Of a DNA stretch of 64,000 bases, positions 12,791 to 25,152 are shown piece after piece. Made by a program: the position numbers and the translations under genes. This DNA is from Angiostrongylus vasorum. Taxonomy: Eukaryota; Nematoda; Chromadorea; Rhabditida; Metastrongylidae. The stretch spans positions 272,001-336,000 of the forward strand of contig JADANN010000200.1 of NCBI GenBank assembly GCA_018806985.1, written 5' to 3'. How positions within the stretch are numbered: position 1 is the stretch's first letter; each line of letters opens with the position of its first letter. The notes beneath the pieces are model-generated. The model did not search any database. It was not told where the DNA came from and worked only from the letters and a program-made list of their open reading frames with translations.

Positions 12791-13231
12791 ACGACATAAT
12801 TCGGCGAGCTTCCTATGCCATGGAAGGTTCTCGTTCTTGTGGCTACCTTTATGCTAAAAACAGTTTAAAAGGTAGTATTGGAGAGAAAGAGTGATACATT
12901 CGTGTCCTTTGTGCAACTTTCGTGGCTTGACAAATGAAATCTACTGCTGTTCGTCCGAGTTGTTCGCTGATCAGTTCAGGCACTATGCTCCAGAAAATTT
13001 CTCAAGTCAAGGAACAGCTCTAATGAAAGTGGCGTAATTTTGAGAGGAACAAAAGTAGGCAAAGAAAAGAATGAAGGCTAAGGGCAAGAAAAAACAAGAA
13101 AAACAAGAGCCGCAACAAAAAGTGAGCAAAGAAAACTTCATCGGAAAAAAGACATTCAGTGAAGCATTTTTTTCCAGTAATTGGACTAAAATTGGAAATT
13201 CCCAAGACCGAATTTCTATTACTCTCGGCAT
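12791..13231. other. Gene-free stretch
   Basis: Two overlapping antisense frames near 13,010-13,238 are purine/pyrimidine-biased and hydrophobic, with no recognisable domain. I treat them as chance. Confidence 0.5.
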
Positions 13232-14135
13232 TGATCAATAAATCGCTGTTTTATTGATGAATACACACGACGCTGTTATTGCACTCTTTATTAACGAAAA
13301 CTTTTTTTCGGCGCAGTTTGCCTTCTTCGGAGCGTGGAAAGGTCAAATTGACATGTAACCACTTAGCCAAATATCTTCAAGAAACGCCGAAACCTAGATT
13401 CTAATCGTAGTGGCAGCAAAATAGCTTTTTCGCATACTTACCGCCTTGTTATGAGCCTTCCAGTGAGTGTTTCACGTACAGTCCAACTGCACGGAGCTCA
13501 TATGCATGGGTAATGTTCCTCTCTCACATTAAAATATCAGTCCTAAATGCTGTGTGAGAGCACGCGTGATAGCGAGAGGCATTCCTCTTTGTGGTTCGCT
13601 TTTGGATTCTTGCAATTTGTCCATAATGCTTAGAGAGTTTTATAAGCTGAAGTTTTCCATTCCCCCTGCAAGGATGGTAACTTTCACTTCAATATCCTCT
13701 ACGTTATGTCTTTGTCTCCTATGCGAGCCTAGTGGAGTATTTGGTTTAACTTTAGGTTTGACAACTAGATGTTCTTTTACACGAACGTACTGTGGTCTAA
13801 CAGTTTCGCTAAAGTATTCGTCCCTATGCGCTTTGCAAGAGATCAGGTACACCTCACCCGAACTGACGCAGTCACCGACATCAGCGTTAGGGCACAAATT
13901 ATGCAGTTTTGCGTTCAACACAGACGGTCATCAGGGCGGCTATGAACTAGTTGGCTCTGTGTGTGCGTTGGTATTCCGGTCACTGCTACTAAATTCTCCA
14001 AACCGAGCCTTTTTAAGAACCTTTTTTAAAGCTGCAGTTATATCGATGGAAATGAAGGGCACTATATGCAGAACCATAGAGGAATCGAAATTGGAAAGTG
14101 TGCGTCTCGAATGATGTTTTGACTCCACAATAAGA
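13232..14135 (-). mobile_element. Penelope-like element, antisense 3' fragment with GIY-YIG
   Basis: The antisense frame 13,640-13,921 encodes EVYLISCKAHRDEYFSETVR. This is the GIY-YIG endonuclease start of Penelope-like elements with the G-I-Y/Y-I-G motifs degraded to V-Y-L and Y-F-S, followed by VRVKEHL. The upstream antisense frame (13,940-14,128) encodes HIVPFISIDITAALKKVLKK, which matches PFISNDVSAAIKRCLRK in the element at 37.9 kb. The 3' terminal repeat follows to about 13,232. Frames are split by stops, so it is dead. Confidence 0.8.
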
Positions 14136-14579
14136 CAAGAACCATTGCTCTGCGTTAAACGACCAGGGTAGTAATTTCCAGAGACGAATTCAGAATAACT
14201 GCTATGAAAAAAATCAATTGTTTACTTATTTATTCACCTCTTTTTTCTACTGCACGAAACACATTCACGGGCAGCGTTGATTCCATGGAGGCAAAAAAAT
14301 ATTATGAGCTCCCTCGCGATTTGGACGCAAAAAATTCTGGTTTTTTCCACAATAAACAGCAAATTTTCAACAGCTGGAAAACAGGGAGAAGGTTCAGTAG
14401 ACAATATTACAAAGTTGTAAAACAAACTTTGTCTTATCAATTTGGAGGCAAAATGTTGCAACCACATGCCGTTACAGTTTTGCTGCATTTCACTACATTT
14501 CACCCGACAAACACATTGCTGTGAGAATTTGGAAAGAGTTTACCACTTGTAGTGAGTATATGTTGGTATATCTTGACCC
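14136..14579. other. Gene-free stretch
   Basis: A 106-codon frame at 14,204-14,524 is AT-rich and shows no domain; I see nothing else. Confidence 0.5.
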
Positions 14580-14880
14580 ATATGGCGCAATGGAAGGAGG
14601 AGCCCTGAAACACACGCGTGGAATCGATCCATGCGCTCATGGCCCACCAAGCCTTCCATACCTCCAGGGTCGGCAAATTGGTACCAGACTTGTCTGGAAG
14701 GATAGCAGCACAGGCTTGATAGATCGGTAGGCTACCGCGAATCCTTATAAAGACCAGTGATGCGTTCAATCACCTCCAAATGATGCTTAATGAAGCCCAA
14801 CGCATGGCGCTATGCTCAGGGATTGATCAATGATGAGGGCTTTATCCTATGCTTTATATCTCGTAACCGATCATTTCACA
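14580..14880 (+). mobile_element. tRNA-derived SINE
   Basis: A-box-like atatggcgcaatggaagg is followed by a B-box-like tggaatcgatcc, then ggtcggcaaattggtaccag, agcagcacaggcttgataga, and the 3' phrase cagggattgatcaatgatga. It is fairly complete. Confidence 0.7.
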
Positions 14881-14924
14881 CGACGATCTCAGGTTATGGT
14901 AACAAATGAAGATAAAAAAGATGA

Positions 14925-15200
14925 ATAAGTAACTACAATCACAAGATTGCTGAGATATTTGCAAAACTGCAATGCGGTGGGTAACGAACGCGCTATTACC
15001 CTTTACAGGAGTTAACGAAGGACCCGCATAGTGTGGAGGTAAACGCGTTAGCCCCCGAAAAGGGTAATAGCCGTTCGTTCCCCACCGCAAACACCTGCGA
15101 TCCGGAGTTTTGCAAATATCTCAGCATCATTTTTGATTGTTTCACAAATAACACCCTGCCGTGAAAACTTGTAAAAGGCAGTAAATAAAAAGTCAACATA
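14925..15200. repeat. MITE of the gctgagatatttgc family, inverted-repeat form
   Basis: The left part reads attgctgagatatttgcaaa. The right part ends with its complement at about 15,112-15,125, followed by the same subterminal tail (aacaccctgccgtgaaaact) as the MITE at 5.9 kb. The internal part is shortened relative to 44.5-45.2 kb. Confidence 0.65.
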
Positions 15201-15369
15201 GTCAGTTAACAGTTAAATTGCATGAAAATGAATTTTCTTAAGAAGAAATTCCTTGTATATTTCTAAATGCAAAACACAGCTTTTCTTGGCAGACGCCCAT
15301 TGCAAAATCTATATTGGATAACTGGTAATCGAGCGACTGTGGAGAACAGTGCGAAAAAGATCCTTATCA

Positions 15370-15640
15370 ATTCCTGAGGGATTCCAACAGAGACATCCAA
15401 GTTCAACCATCGTTAGAGATGACAGAATGTATTTCTAGTCCACACAGTGACACACGATAGGCTACCGATGTATCGAATCAGTGTTCCTATCCTTCCAGAT
15501 AGGTCTGCTCTCAATTTGCCCATGCCGAAGGGTGGAGGGTTTGGTGAGCCGGATAGGCGCGGAAAATGGGATAGAACCCATTTATATTGCGGGGCGCCCG
15601 TAAATAGTGCTCTACACGAGCCCCTCGAGAAGAAAATGCA
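15370..15640 (-). mobile_element. tRNA-derived SINE
   Basis: Reverse-oriented copy with ggctaccgatgtatcgaatc, tgttcctatccttccagata, a ggatagaacccatttatatt B-box region and a cgcccg promoter end. Confidence 0.65.
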
Positions 15641-17544
15641 TCACATTTGACCTAGCCGGTCCAGTTTACTCGAAAACACGTCTGTAATAGATGACTCACC
15701 TTGGCAGTAACAGATTAATTCGATTCGTTTACTATGATGAATCATCCACGACAGTCTTCCGATGTATGAATTCTCCCTAGTTGACCCCCTAACTGAAAAT
15801 CCTTAGTATTTTTTTAACGAATGTCCTTGTAGGATGTTGAAGTGCTCCCTAGAATTCCGGCATAACTTCGTAGAGCGTTCCTGCTTTTTTCGTCACAGGC
15901 AGCCACCATCTTTTAAAGATCGGGGTTATTCCTAGATAGATCCGGTATCAGTTTATCAACCTTATGAATAAAACAAAATATTGATTGTTACCAAGGTTAG
16001 ATGTAAGTGATTATTAAAAACAGAAGTCTCCTTCATTTCAATACTACGAGTCACCGAAATGCATATCGAAAACAAAGTTTTTTCTCAAGTTCCAGAGAGG
16101 TAGAGGTTAAGTAAAGGTGAGCTTGTAGACTTCTATTTTAGTAACAACGGTGTTTAGATTTCCACCATTTTCATTTTACTGAACAAAATTGACAACAAGG
16201 TACAACAAGGTTCGATATGTTGGTTGAAATTAGAAGATCCAAAATATTTTTAGTAATGTCTGGATCTGATACAGTTCAAGGTATTTCAAATCTGTTAAAG
16301 GTGGAATTTTTGTTGATTTGATAAGTAATATACTAATATGACGGCGTATCTCATTGACATCGATGCACCCTAGAAATCTCATCAATTGTCTCGTTTGTCT
16401 TTAAATTCCTTTCATGACTTGTTCGTTTTTTCATATAACATATTATGTTCGTTCAGAAAGATGTGACACTCCCTTGGCTCCTTACTTCAGCTTTCTTTCC
16501 TCAGAATGCATCAAACTTCTCCATCAGCGCCTACTTCCATATGGGTGCTACTACTCCGTTCGGACATGTTTTCCTTCTACCGGTGTTTCTTCCGCGGGCA
16601 CATCGAACGGAGATGGCCGATACCATGACCACTTTAATGATTCCTGACATTGGTGTGCTCTTAGATAGGCTTCAGAACAAAAATATTAGACGCTGCAGCG
16701 CTGTTATCACGCGGCATGTCATCCCATATGAACCCCACAAATATTAATGACGAACAAAAAACTTTTTTATATAAACTAGGATTACATTTGTGCTGATTCT
16801 ATAATTTCCTGTTTTTAAATCTTCTCGTCGCGTTCCACACCTGCGAAGGTCTTCAAAATTTTTGCTTGTGACTGCGGCTGCTGCTTGGAGTTTTTTTCCT
16901 CATGAATGTCGCTGAATTCTGGTAGGATCTATCTTGTCTTGTACCGTGGTGGAGATGTTCTTAGGAGCTTCCACGTGGCTTGGAGTCAGCGAGATAGTCT
17001 CTGGCAAATATGGCACCAGTTTCCCCCAGCCTAGAGAGTTGGGAAAGTTGCATGGCCCAGGACGGCCTTAAACCAGTTCTTTAGTTCATTGCACGATTCA
17101 GGTGTTATTCGTTACCGTAACACGCGCCCATAAATTAATTCAACATACGAGGAATTCAAATCCCACCAAACAAAGCAGGCGGTACGTTGCTCTGATTCAA
17201 ATGGTTACGCTTGCTGGCCACGTGTAAATATTTAGTTAATGACTGATTAGCCTAGATTGCTTTCATTGAGCATATTTTTTTCACTTATCAGAGTTATGTG
17301 ATAATTGAAAGGAATACACTATTTTTCATTTTTTGAGGTCCGACACGTCTAGTACAACAACATTATTTAAAGCTGTTCATAATCCTCAAATATGATCGGA
17401 TTCATTCCCAGAGTCGAAAAAAAACAGTATTTGGTTACACCAGTGGTGTTGGGTTGTTTCCTCATTTGTTGTTCCTCACTAGAGGGCTTAGCAAATTTCG
17501 TCCGTTTTGCTCAAACCAGCTAAGTTCCGATTAAAGCGAAACAG
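15641..17544. other. Gene-free stretch
   Basis: Two overlapping + frames at 16,414-16,747 (77 and 100 codons) have no recognisable domain and no convincing splice partners. Small SINE-like scraps occur near 15,935 and 16,985. Otherwise nothing was seen. Confidence 0.5.
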
Positions 17545-17700
17545 TGTTTAACGTTGATCAATCCTTGAGGAATATGTCAATCATTTCACCTCACTAGGTA
17601 TCGTAGAGGGACGAATGCATATTTAGGTTAGCGATATTTGGTTTATAACTTAACAGGGCGAACCTATGCATCAGGTCAGGGTTTTATCTTCCCAGTAGAA
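17545..17700 (-). mobile_element. tRNA-derived SINE, partial
   Basis: Keeps the family 3' end (gttgatcaatccttgaggaa, tcgtagagggacgaatgcat) but loses the promoter half. Confidence 0.5.
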
Positions 17701-19367
17701 AGTTTGGTGTCTTGCTTATTATTGAAATGCAATGAATAATATTTTGTCCAGAAAGTCCGATCCGGTGTATTCAAAGAGAAACAATAATATGTAAGAAAAT
17801 TAAGAAATTTGCCCCAAATTCAAGTAAGGTTCTCGATTCCTTATCTATTCTGGACAATCTTATCGTACACCTTTCTCGTCATTTGTTTTTTTCAATCGAT
17901 GAAAAATCAAGTTTCCGTTAGATGGCCGGCCAAGTTATTGTTAAGATCCTTTCATTCTTTTGAATTTCCTCCTCTACCTCTGAGCTTTTTTTCTCATAAC
18001 TTTCCTTGTTGTAAAGATAAAATGTGAATGACAAAATATTAGTAGTAAAAGCATAGTATTTTTAGCCACTTACTTATAATATAAAAACAAAGTTCAATTT
18101 TAATCTTACTTTAATATTTCAGAGTTTTACTCACTTTAATAATTTTTATTTATTATTTTATTATTAATATTTTAATACTTAAGAGTTGTTGGAAAGGTAT
18201 AACTCCTATAATGATGAGCCTAAATAAGGACTGCAAGATATTCTTAATGTTGAGCACTCATTTTTTTTAAAATTTCTGAGAAGGATAGAAATAATCGTGG
18301 CCATTCCTACCATACTGGGAATTTCATAACCATTCGTGGCCTTTACGCAAGAAACATGATCGTGAATCCGTAGGCATGAGTTCATTCACTAGCACGGTAC
18401 AAGAACACAAGTGGTTAGAGGTGGCATTGAATAAACGGATCACTTCGGATTCGAGTTGAATAGCGCAATCTCAGGATTCTAGGAGGAATTAATCCGATCA
18501 GCTCTGAAAAACACTTTTGAAGAAGGCAAAAATCGTTTCTGCAGTGGCAGCCGAACTCACACTGGAATTCGACGACTATCGTGGACAGATGTGAGGAAAG
18601 AGGTCGAATGAGAGAAGTGCTGAGTTCCGTAAAATATATGTGAAGACGGGCTGCATAGGAAACAAAAGCGCCATATTTCTCATAATGTCCACTCAGTGTA
18701 ACAAAACTGTTAACAGTTAAAGTAGGTTTAATTTTCTCAAAAAAATGTTGAAATTTCTTTGAGAATTCTTAGGAACAACAGCAACTTCGAAGAAGTGGAA
18801 ATCAACAAAAAATTGAGTTCCGAGTAGTCAACACATTCATCAAGTTTCAAGAATTCTGGGGTGTTTGTTAACAAATAACGAACCAGGTGCATTAAAGTTC
18901 ACCCACGAATGTTAGTGGTGTATGTTGCTCGGCAGAGATATTTGCTGCACTTTTTTATACACTATCGATAGCATGTCCAACACAGATGTCATGGAAGGTG
19001 TGACTTGTGAAAATCTGCTCTCTTCAACTAATAATTTGCTAAAGACATTTTTTGGGCGAGCTCATTTTACAACAGGAGACTATTTCCGTTGAAAAAGCTA
19101 TACACAGTACAGAAACTGTAGCCAGTGAAGAAGAGCAGAAACACCTCTAGTTGAACAATGGAGTTCGATAGTTAGAAAAAGCCTTCTGCATTTATAAGAC
19201 GACAAATCATTAAGGAGACTGCTTAAAATTGACCCAGTGATCAGAGAGTGTGCGCTCATCAATAGGATTCAAAACAGTTTGTGATCCGAAATAGTTATCA
19301 ACTCACACAATCTTTTTTCTTTTACATTTATTTTATAGCGCTCAGTTTGCAATTTTTGCATGCATAA
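17701..19367. other. Gene-free, AT-rich stretch
   Basis: A strongly AT-rich block lies at about 18,020-18,190. A SINE-like scrap (caagtggttagaggtggcat) sits near 18,409. No gene was recognised. Confidence 0.5.
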
Positions 19368-21670
19368 CCAGCATCAACAGTCGTCTCTTGCCCAGTCACC
19401 TGAGTGCGAGCCAGTAAAGCTTCCATTTTCCCTTCTCAAGGGTAAGAGTAGGCCAATGGGTTGTAGTCTCTCTAGGAAGTCGTTGAGCATCATATTATTA
19501 TTCTGCGGCTTTTGAACTCTGAGCATCAGGTTTGTGGTCCTTCTCCTGTGCATTTGACATACCGACGATTCAATCCACTATGTGTTTTTGTCCACTGGTT
19601 GTGGTTCACACGCATTACGAGTCCAGTCCACCTTATCTTCGACATTTCGGAGTGTGGAACTGTCTTTGATTTTGATCGGTCGGAGCAAGTGATTTCCAGC
19701 AAGCACGATAGATGTTGTTCTTATCGTCATTTCGACTGCGCGTTCAAAGACACTTAGTGATTTTCCATCCACCTTATGTAGTGACCAAGTTTCTGACTTA
19801 TGTGATAGGGCACGAAGAATCATGGTATTGAAAAGAGAGTGTCTTTTGTTCTGCTCGGAACATCATCTATACTCTTGAAAGCACCCAAAGCCAATCGTTT
19901 CCTCTCGCTTAACTGCGGAGATAAGTGGTTCTTCATACTGAATTCCTCATTTATATAAATATAGCTACAGCATTCAAGAGGTTAGTCCATCCCACTAAGT
20001 GTGAATGGGTCACACGAAACCAAACCGTTCATCAAGAAAATCGTTTTTGTGAGATTTCGTCGAAGACCAATCTTTCCACAGGCTTTATTAAAATCGGCAA
20101 GCGTTCGTTCCGCTTGGCTTGTGTTTAATATTATAAAACCGATGTCATCTATAAAGCTAAGATGGTGTAATTGCCTACCATCGGCTCTCCCTCTCATGTT
20201 TTCGCATTGCAATGTTCCCACTATGTTCTGGAGGGTGGTTGCAAATTATTTTTGGCAAGGTGGCACCGCCTTACCTAACCCTTTTTACGTCAACGTTATT
20301 ATCGTAATATAATGAAAAAACATAACAGAATACCAACATACTTTAGCTGCGAAATTTTCATATAGCTCACGATGAATATACACTAACTAGGGATTCTTTC
20401 GTGGAAATCGATGGAAGTAAAAGCTGTCTTTTGTACTCTCGCTAAACGTCAATAAATCTGGTTATCGTGTGGATGTGGTCCATCGACTAAATCCTTTTCG
20501 AAACCCTGCTCGCTCACATGGCTATCGTTCGTCCAGTGTTCTGTCAATCCTGTTTAGGACAACTTGAGTGAAGAGTTTGTAGACAACGGACATAAGCAGA
20601 TTGGGCGGTGGTTACCGATATTGTGGAGGCTGCCCTTCTTGAACAATAGCAGGGTCTTGCTAGCCTCGCACTGAATAGAAACCTTCTATTCTGACAGCTA
20701 GCATATGAAGAGCAAAACCAGTATTTTAATGGGAACTGGCGGAATGGTTTTCAGAGCTCACTTCCTATACTCTTTAGACCAGGTTTCGATACATCACCCA
20801 CGAAACCGCAGTCACTTTTCTGAAGGGAGAAGCGATGGAACGAATCCTTTATTGGACTAGAATACCTTTAATTCATAAGAACGAACTACAGCGTGGCTAT
20901 TGAAGAGATCTGAGTAGTAATCGTAAGTAATTTTATCCATCGCCTTTGTGGAAGACGTAATTGTTACGTCTGGACATCAGTGTGCAATAGTCTTGGTTTT
21001 GTAATTGGCGAAGCTCCGGTGGGCTTCGCGAATGCTTTTCTCAGCTTCTACAGCATCCACCTTAACTGCTGCTCTTCTGTCCCTAAGATCTTCTTTAACA
21101 GCATTACTGCACGGGTTTGCTTGTTCGGACGTGGATCGGTGGTTGCCTGTGGCTTGCCAGATCCCACAACACCATATTATCTCAAGTGCTTCTGGAGGCA
21201 AACAATTTTTTGTGACTTTCTAGTTCACATAACTACAATTACGGCAGTTACAGCACTGTTATTAAAATATTCAATAAACCGGCCCTATTTCTCGTCGACT
21301 TTATCAATAACGGCATCTTTCGAAGTGCCTATTAATAATCGCAGTAAAGCGCGTTTTATTGTGGTTTTGGAATTTTGCTTTCTGAACTTAGCGTCTTTCT
21401 CTCTTTTCAGGGAGAAATCGAATCTTGCGTGAAAGGGACGATGACTTCATTCTATGCAGGATTTTAGACTGATAACCACATCGGTTAAACAAAACCTTCC
21501 ATTCATTATGATGTGGTCTATTTTGTTATGGCACTCTCCACTGAGAGTGTGCTGAAGGCGTGCTTTCTGAAATTGTGGGCTCACTCACAGAGGGATATCT
21601 TCTCGCTTAGTCGGAAGGCAACGTGGCGGGTCTTAGGTAACGGATAAGGGATCAAACACTGAGAAGAACG
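19368..21670 (-). mobile_element. RTE-like LINE, longest copy, antisense
   Basis: This is an antisense RTE-like element running from its 3' tail (19,368) back through the reverse transcriptase into the endonuclease region. The frame 19,982-20,221 encodes HHLSFIDDIGFII, the RT catalytic region with F-A-D-D changed to F-I-D-D, and ADFNKACGKIGLRRNLTKT. The frame 20,977-21,201 encodes the linker that precedes RT (EAHRSFANYKTK). The complement of 21,430-21,560 matches the endonuclease tail of the copy at 53.4 kb (atagaccacatcata, gaaggttttg). Multiple stops and frameshifts make it inactive. Confidence 0.8.
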
Positions 21671-21739
21671 ACTTTATGCTTCCCTAAGACGTACATGGAA
21701 TTCGGGATGGACTCTCTGTTTCTGATGCGCCGATTTCAT

Positions 21740-21990
21740 ATCTTTAAGAAGACATATTCTCGCATGTGCGTATGGGTTTTTCCCGTTTATGCGGATTGTA
21801 TTCCACACGTAAATTAGGCCAAAACCCTGCAATCAAGTGGCTAAACAGTATATGGCGGCCAGTCAGTAGTACCCTCCAACAAATAAGCTTCCCCCGTCTA
21901 CTCTGGGAGAAAGTGGCAAACCATCTGTTAGTATATCCATACCCCATGTTCACAGTTCAAGAAGTTATTGGTAGCTGGAAATGCTAATCA
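21740..21990 (+). repeat. Low-copy interspersed repeat, copy 2
   Basis: Matches 2,880-3,050 in order and orientation by eye (tttatgcggattgtattcc; taggccaaaaccctgcaatc). A family member of unknown type, it lies just outside the RTE copy. Confidence 0.4.
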
Positions 21991-23649
21991 GAGTGAATAC
22001 ATATAGACATACATATACATATATATATATAAACCTGCGTCCTATATATAAATAGCAATATTTACATACAACTTGCAATTTTGCGAACAATCAACAGTTT
22101 CGCGTTCTATCACCTTCGGCAATGATGAATTGAGAGAAGGGATCGCCTGACTAACTATGGACGTCAATATACTATCCATCATATCTTTGCAGTTCAATAC
22201 CATTGTACCGCTTCTACTTTTTTGTGCTGCAGATGTCCACTGTTGATGTTCCCCAGCGTTCCTTTTGATGTCTTTTCCCTTTTTTTTGAGCATTAGCTGC
22301 GTTGAATATTCCTATTTTGAGGTAACCTTTCAGCCATGGAAAAACTTCTGAATTAGTGTCTGTTATTGTCGAGATGTTTTCTTTCATTTAGAAAATTGCA
22401 CATGAGCTTCGTCACTACACCACGCCTCCAATTACGTAGCGATTGCTACCAGCACGCTCCAAAACTCGATTGGTGTAGTCACCTCTCGTGAACAATTTAA
22501 ATAGCTTGACTCCGTGTATGTGTCTCTCATGTGAAATATAGTGGCGACTAGTAACTCTCCTAAATATCGTCTCTTAAGACTCATAAAAATCGGTCATTTC
22601 AAAGAACTGAAACAGGATTTGCGGACAGACATCAGATTGACTGTGGTCGAAGAACCAAAAGCTGTGAGGCATTGCATTGTAAGAACATTCACTACGCCAT
22701 CACACTTTCATCCTCATTCTCCGATTCACTTTTTTCGGACTCTTCGCCAGAAAACGCAGGATACACTGTGTTGTCCTTCACATATCCACTCCTCGCTATT
22801 AGTTATTATTATGAGAATACGACAGAAGCCGAGGTTGATATCGTCGTCAGCGTACATGACTGAAAGCCACAATATTCGAATTTTGGCAAGAAAATCGAAC
22901 CAATATGACAGACAAAGGAATTCACTATAACTTGAAAAGTCGATGGCATCAAAATATAGGTAGGTGAAAGACAAAGAAAGGAAACAGAAAAAAAATAAAG
23001 GAAATATAGAATGGCAATAATCTCACAAGGGTTGATAGTTGGATAGTATCTCTGATGAAAATAAAATTTCCATAACTTCATTGAAGCTGTCAATATTTGA
23101 ACATATCAAGCCTATTTATGTCTAATTTGCAATTGTCGAAAGAGCAGCTTCAGTTTTCAACAATCTTAACGCAGCTGATAATGAAGTTTATCTAATGGAA
23201 TGAAAGCTACCGTAAAAGGGTACATATCGACAGATACGTCTAAATGTCTGCATTATAAATGCACTTAAAAATGAAACTACAAATTTTAAATGTACTTAAA
23301 ATAAAAGTCATGCCCCAGGAAAGTTGTTAGTTTTTCTTAGAAAAATGGTTAATAGCACCTGCTGCAACAAAGTCAATTTGTCGCAAGTTCTCTATTCATC
23401 GAGAAATGGAAAGAGTTATTAGTAACCCAGCATGCTCTCTTATGTAGGGTATATGAGGTCAATTTTTGACCAGCAATTTTGTGTTTTTTCATTTTCAGTT
23501 ATCATGATGGATCATGGTTATGGTGTGGGCCGATGAGTTAGAAGATATAGGATGGTGGACTCAATATAAGTTGCGAACACTTCCACAACCCAACGGCTAA
23601 CGGTTTGGCAACTGAACTGTACGAAAATACAACATGTAGTGAAGCTTGT
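21991..23649. other. Gene-free stretch
   Basis: An AT dinucleotide run lies at about 22,010-22,035. A 129-codon + frame at 22,541-22,930 has no recognisable domain and overlaps equally long frames on the other strand. Nothing else was supported. Confidence 0.5.
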
Positions 23650-23925
23650 TTTATATTTGTATTTGTTTATATGATCTTATAAACTGATCTTCCTTAGCTG
23701 ATGCGAGGTTGGTATAGGTCTTCGTTGTCGCTGTCGTTGTTGTTGGTGCTGTTCTACTTGTGTCCCCCCTCGTAACATCACGGCTCAGAGGAAGGCAAAA
23801 TCGCCGAAACGTCAGCCATCGACCAACAACACCAACAACAACGACAACGACAACGAAGACCTGTACCAACCTCGCATCAGCTAAAGAAGATCAGTTTATA
23901 AGACTATATAAATAAATATATCAAC
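23650..23925. repeat. Hairpin element with hammerhead-like loop
   Basis: The left arm (about 23,650-23,755) and right arm (about 23,828-23,922) are near-perfect inverted repeats. For example, agctgatgcgaggttggtat is answered by gtaccaacctcgcatcagct. The roughly 70-bp loop carries GGCT CAGAGGA..GGC..GCC GAAAC GTC AGCC (23,782-23,817), a hammerhead-ribozyme-like layout with one core mismatch. It is not coding; the antisense frame here is only the arm sequence. Confidence 0.75.
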
Positions 23926-24465
23926 TATCTATGCCGAGATTTAAAGAAAGTCGGGTTTTTTGAGTTATAGTAAAACTACTCTCTAAACTCTAGATGGATA
24001 CAGCGAAATCTTCCATAAATTTACGGTTTTTCTAACTCCAAAACTCCTCCACCTATCAAAAATTTGCCGCCATTTCGAAAAACGAGAGCACCACCGTGTT
24101 TACGTCGCGGACGAGTTTTACTTTTTTTGCACCCTCCATCAAGTCGACAGTGGTTACATTCATGTTAGTACCAAAATGGTTAATAAATGATGGCAGCAGG
24201 TTTTATTGCTAGGTATCACTTTTTGTGAAACAATTTCAGTAATGATTAATTGTTAGTATCTGATCAGTGGAATTGTCGTTATTCAGCAATATTTGCGTTT
24301 ATGGTTGCAGTTGAGGACTACAATGATGAGCAATGAACGGTTTGCATTCAGAAGTTAAACGATCGCAAAGAATGTCGTTCGCTATGAACGAAGTATTCAA
24401 CAGTCAAATAAGCGGTTTTATCTTTTCGTACAAAGGCATCACAAAGCATTTTCAGTCTTTCGCTC

Positions 24466-24467
<2 letters not shown>
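23926..24467. other. Gene-free stretch
   Basis: No gene or repeat recognised; it lies between the hairpin element and the CA repeat. Confidence 0.5.
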
Positions 24468-24526
<59 letters not shown>

Positions 24527-24533
24527 ACACACA

Positions 24534-24578
<45 letters not shown>

Positions 24579-24604
24579 CACACACACACAACACACACAC
24601 ACAC

Positions 24605-24677
<73 letters not shown>

Positions 24678-24691
24678 CACACACACACATA
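24468..24691. repeat. (CA)n microsatellite, interrupted
   Basis: About 224 bp of CA repeats with a few interruptions (cataca, acaaca, caaaac, cagaac). It lies about 460 bp upstream of the transporter's first exon. All frames through it are repeat artefacts (poly-HT, poly-CV). Confidence 0.97.
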
Positions 24692-24764
24692 TCACGCTAC
24701 TTTACAGTGATGAATTTGATCAAAAACATGTTTACAAATGATGGTAAACGACAACATCTTCATC

Positions 24765-24880
24765 TCGTTTTTTTTCTTTTTTCTTCTTCTTCTACATGCT
24801 TCTGCTTCTGTTCGTGTTTGTCATTTTGATTCTTATTCTTGTTCTTGTTCTTTTTCTTGTGTTTCCTCTTCATCAAACAA
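24765..24880. repeat. Pyrimidine-rich tract
   Basis: A run of T and C with ttcttcttct, ttctgcttctgttc and ttcttgttcttgttc repeats on the + strand. It is low complexity and possibly part of the upstream region of the transporter gene. Confidence 0.7.
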
Positions 24881-25107
24881 ATTCGCAAAATCAGCCTCGG
24901 CAAGTATATGAAGGAGAGAAAAAATTGACGGTGCATTCAAGTGCGATTGACGATTTATTTGAACCTTTATCTCTAGTGAATTATATACCAACTTCGTCAC
25001 CAGTTCTTGCTTGGAAACGTTCACTTCAGTTCTTATTTTCTACTCTAGTTACCCCAGGGCTTTCTGTGCAAGAAAGTACCGGGATGTACCGTTACACTTT
25101 CATTGCA

Positions 25108-25122
25108 TTTCAAGTTTTATAG
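25108..25122 (+). promoter_or_regulatory. Putative trans-splice acceptor of transporter gene
   Basis: A tttcaagttttatag acceptor lies 30 nt before the first ATG, with no visible upstream exon. In nematodes this position usually receives a spliced leader. A cis-spliced 5' exon is the alternative. Confidence 0.4.
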
Positions 25123-25152
25123 GCATATATTGGCAAGGATTTAAACTCCAAA

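Noticed and set aside
13554..14114. 186-codon + strand frame
   Set aside because: It is the antisense shadow of a Penelope-like fragment; the minus strand carries the GIY-YIG and linker similarity.
14580..14620. Possible genuine tRNA gene
   Set aside because: A- and B-box-like phrases are present, but the cloverleaf arms do not pair and the same sequence recurs as a SINE body.
16445..16747. 100-codon + strand frame with a hydrophobic start
   Set aside because: It has no recognisable domain, no splice partners and an overlapping frame of similar length, so it cannot be supported.
18020..18190. AT-rich block as a replication or matrix-attachment site
   Set aside because: Base composition alone is not evidence in an AT-rich genome.
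22541..22930. 129-codon + strand frame
   Set aside because: It is low-information and basic, with equal-length antisense frames and no homology I recognise.
24333..24710. Overlapping frames of 73-125 codons on both strands
   Set aside because: They are translations of the CA repeat (His-Thr and Cys-Val strings), not genes.
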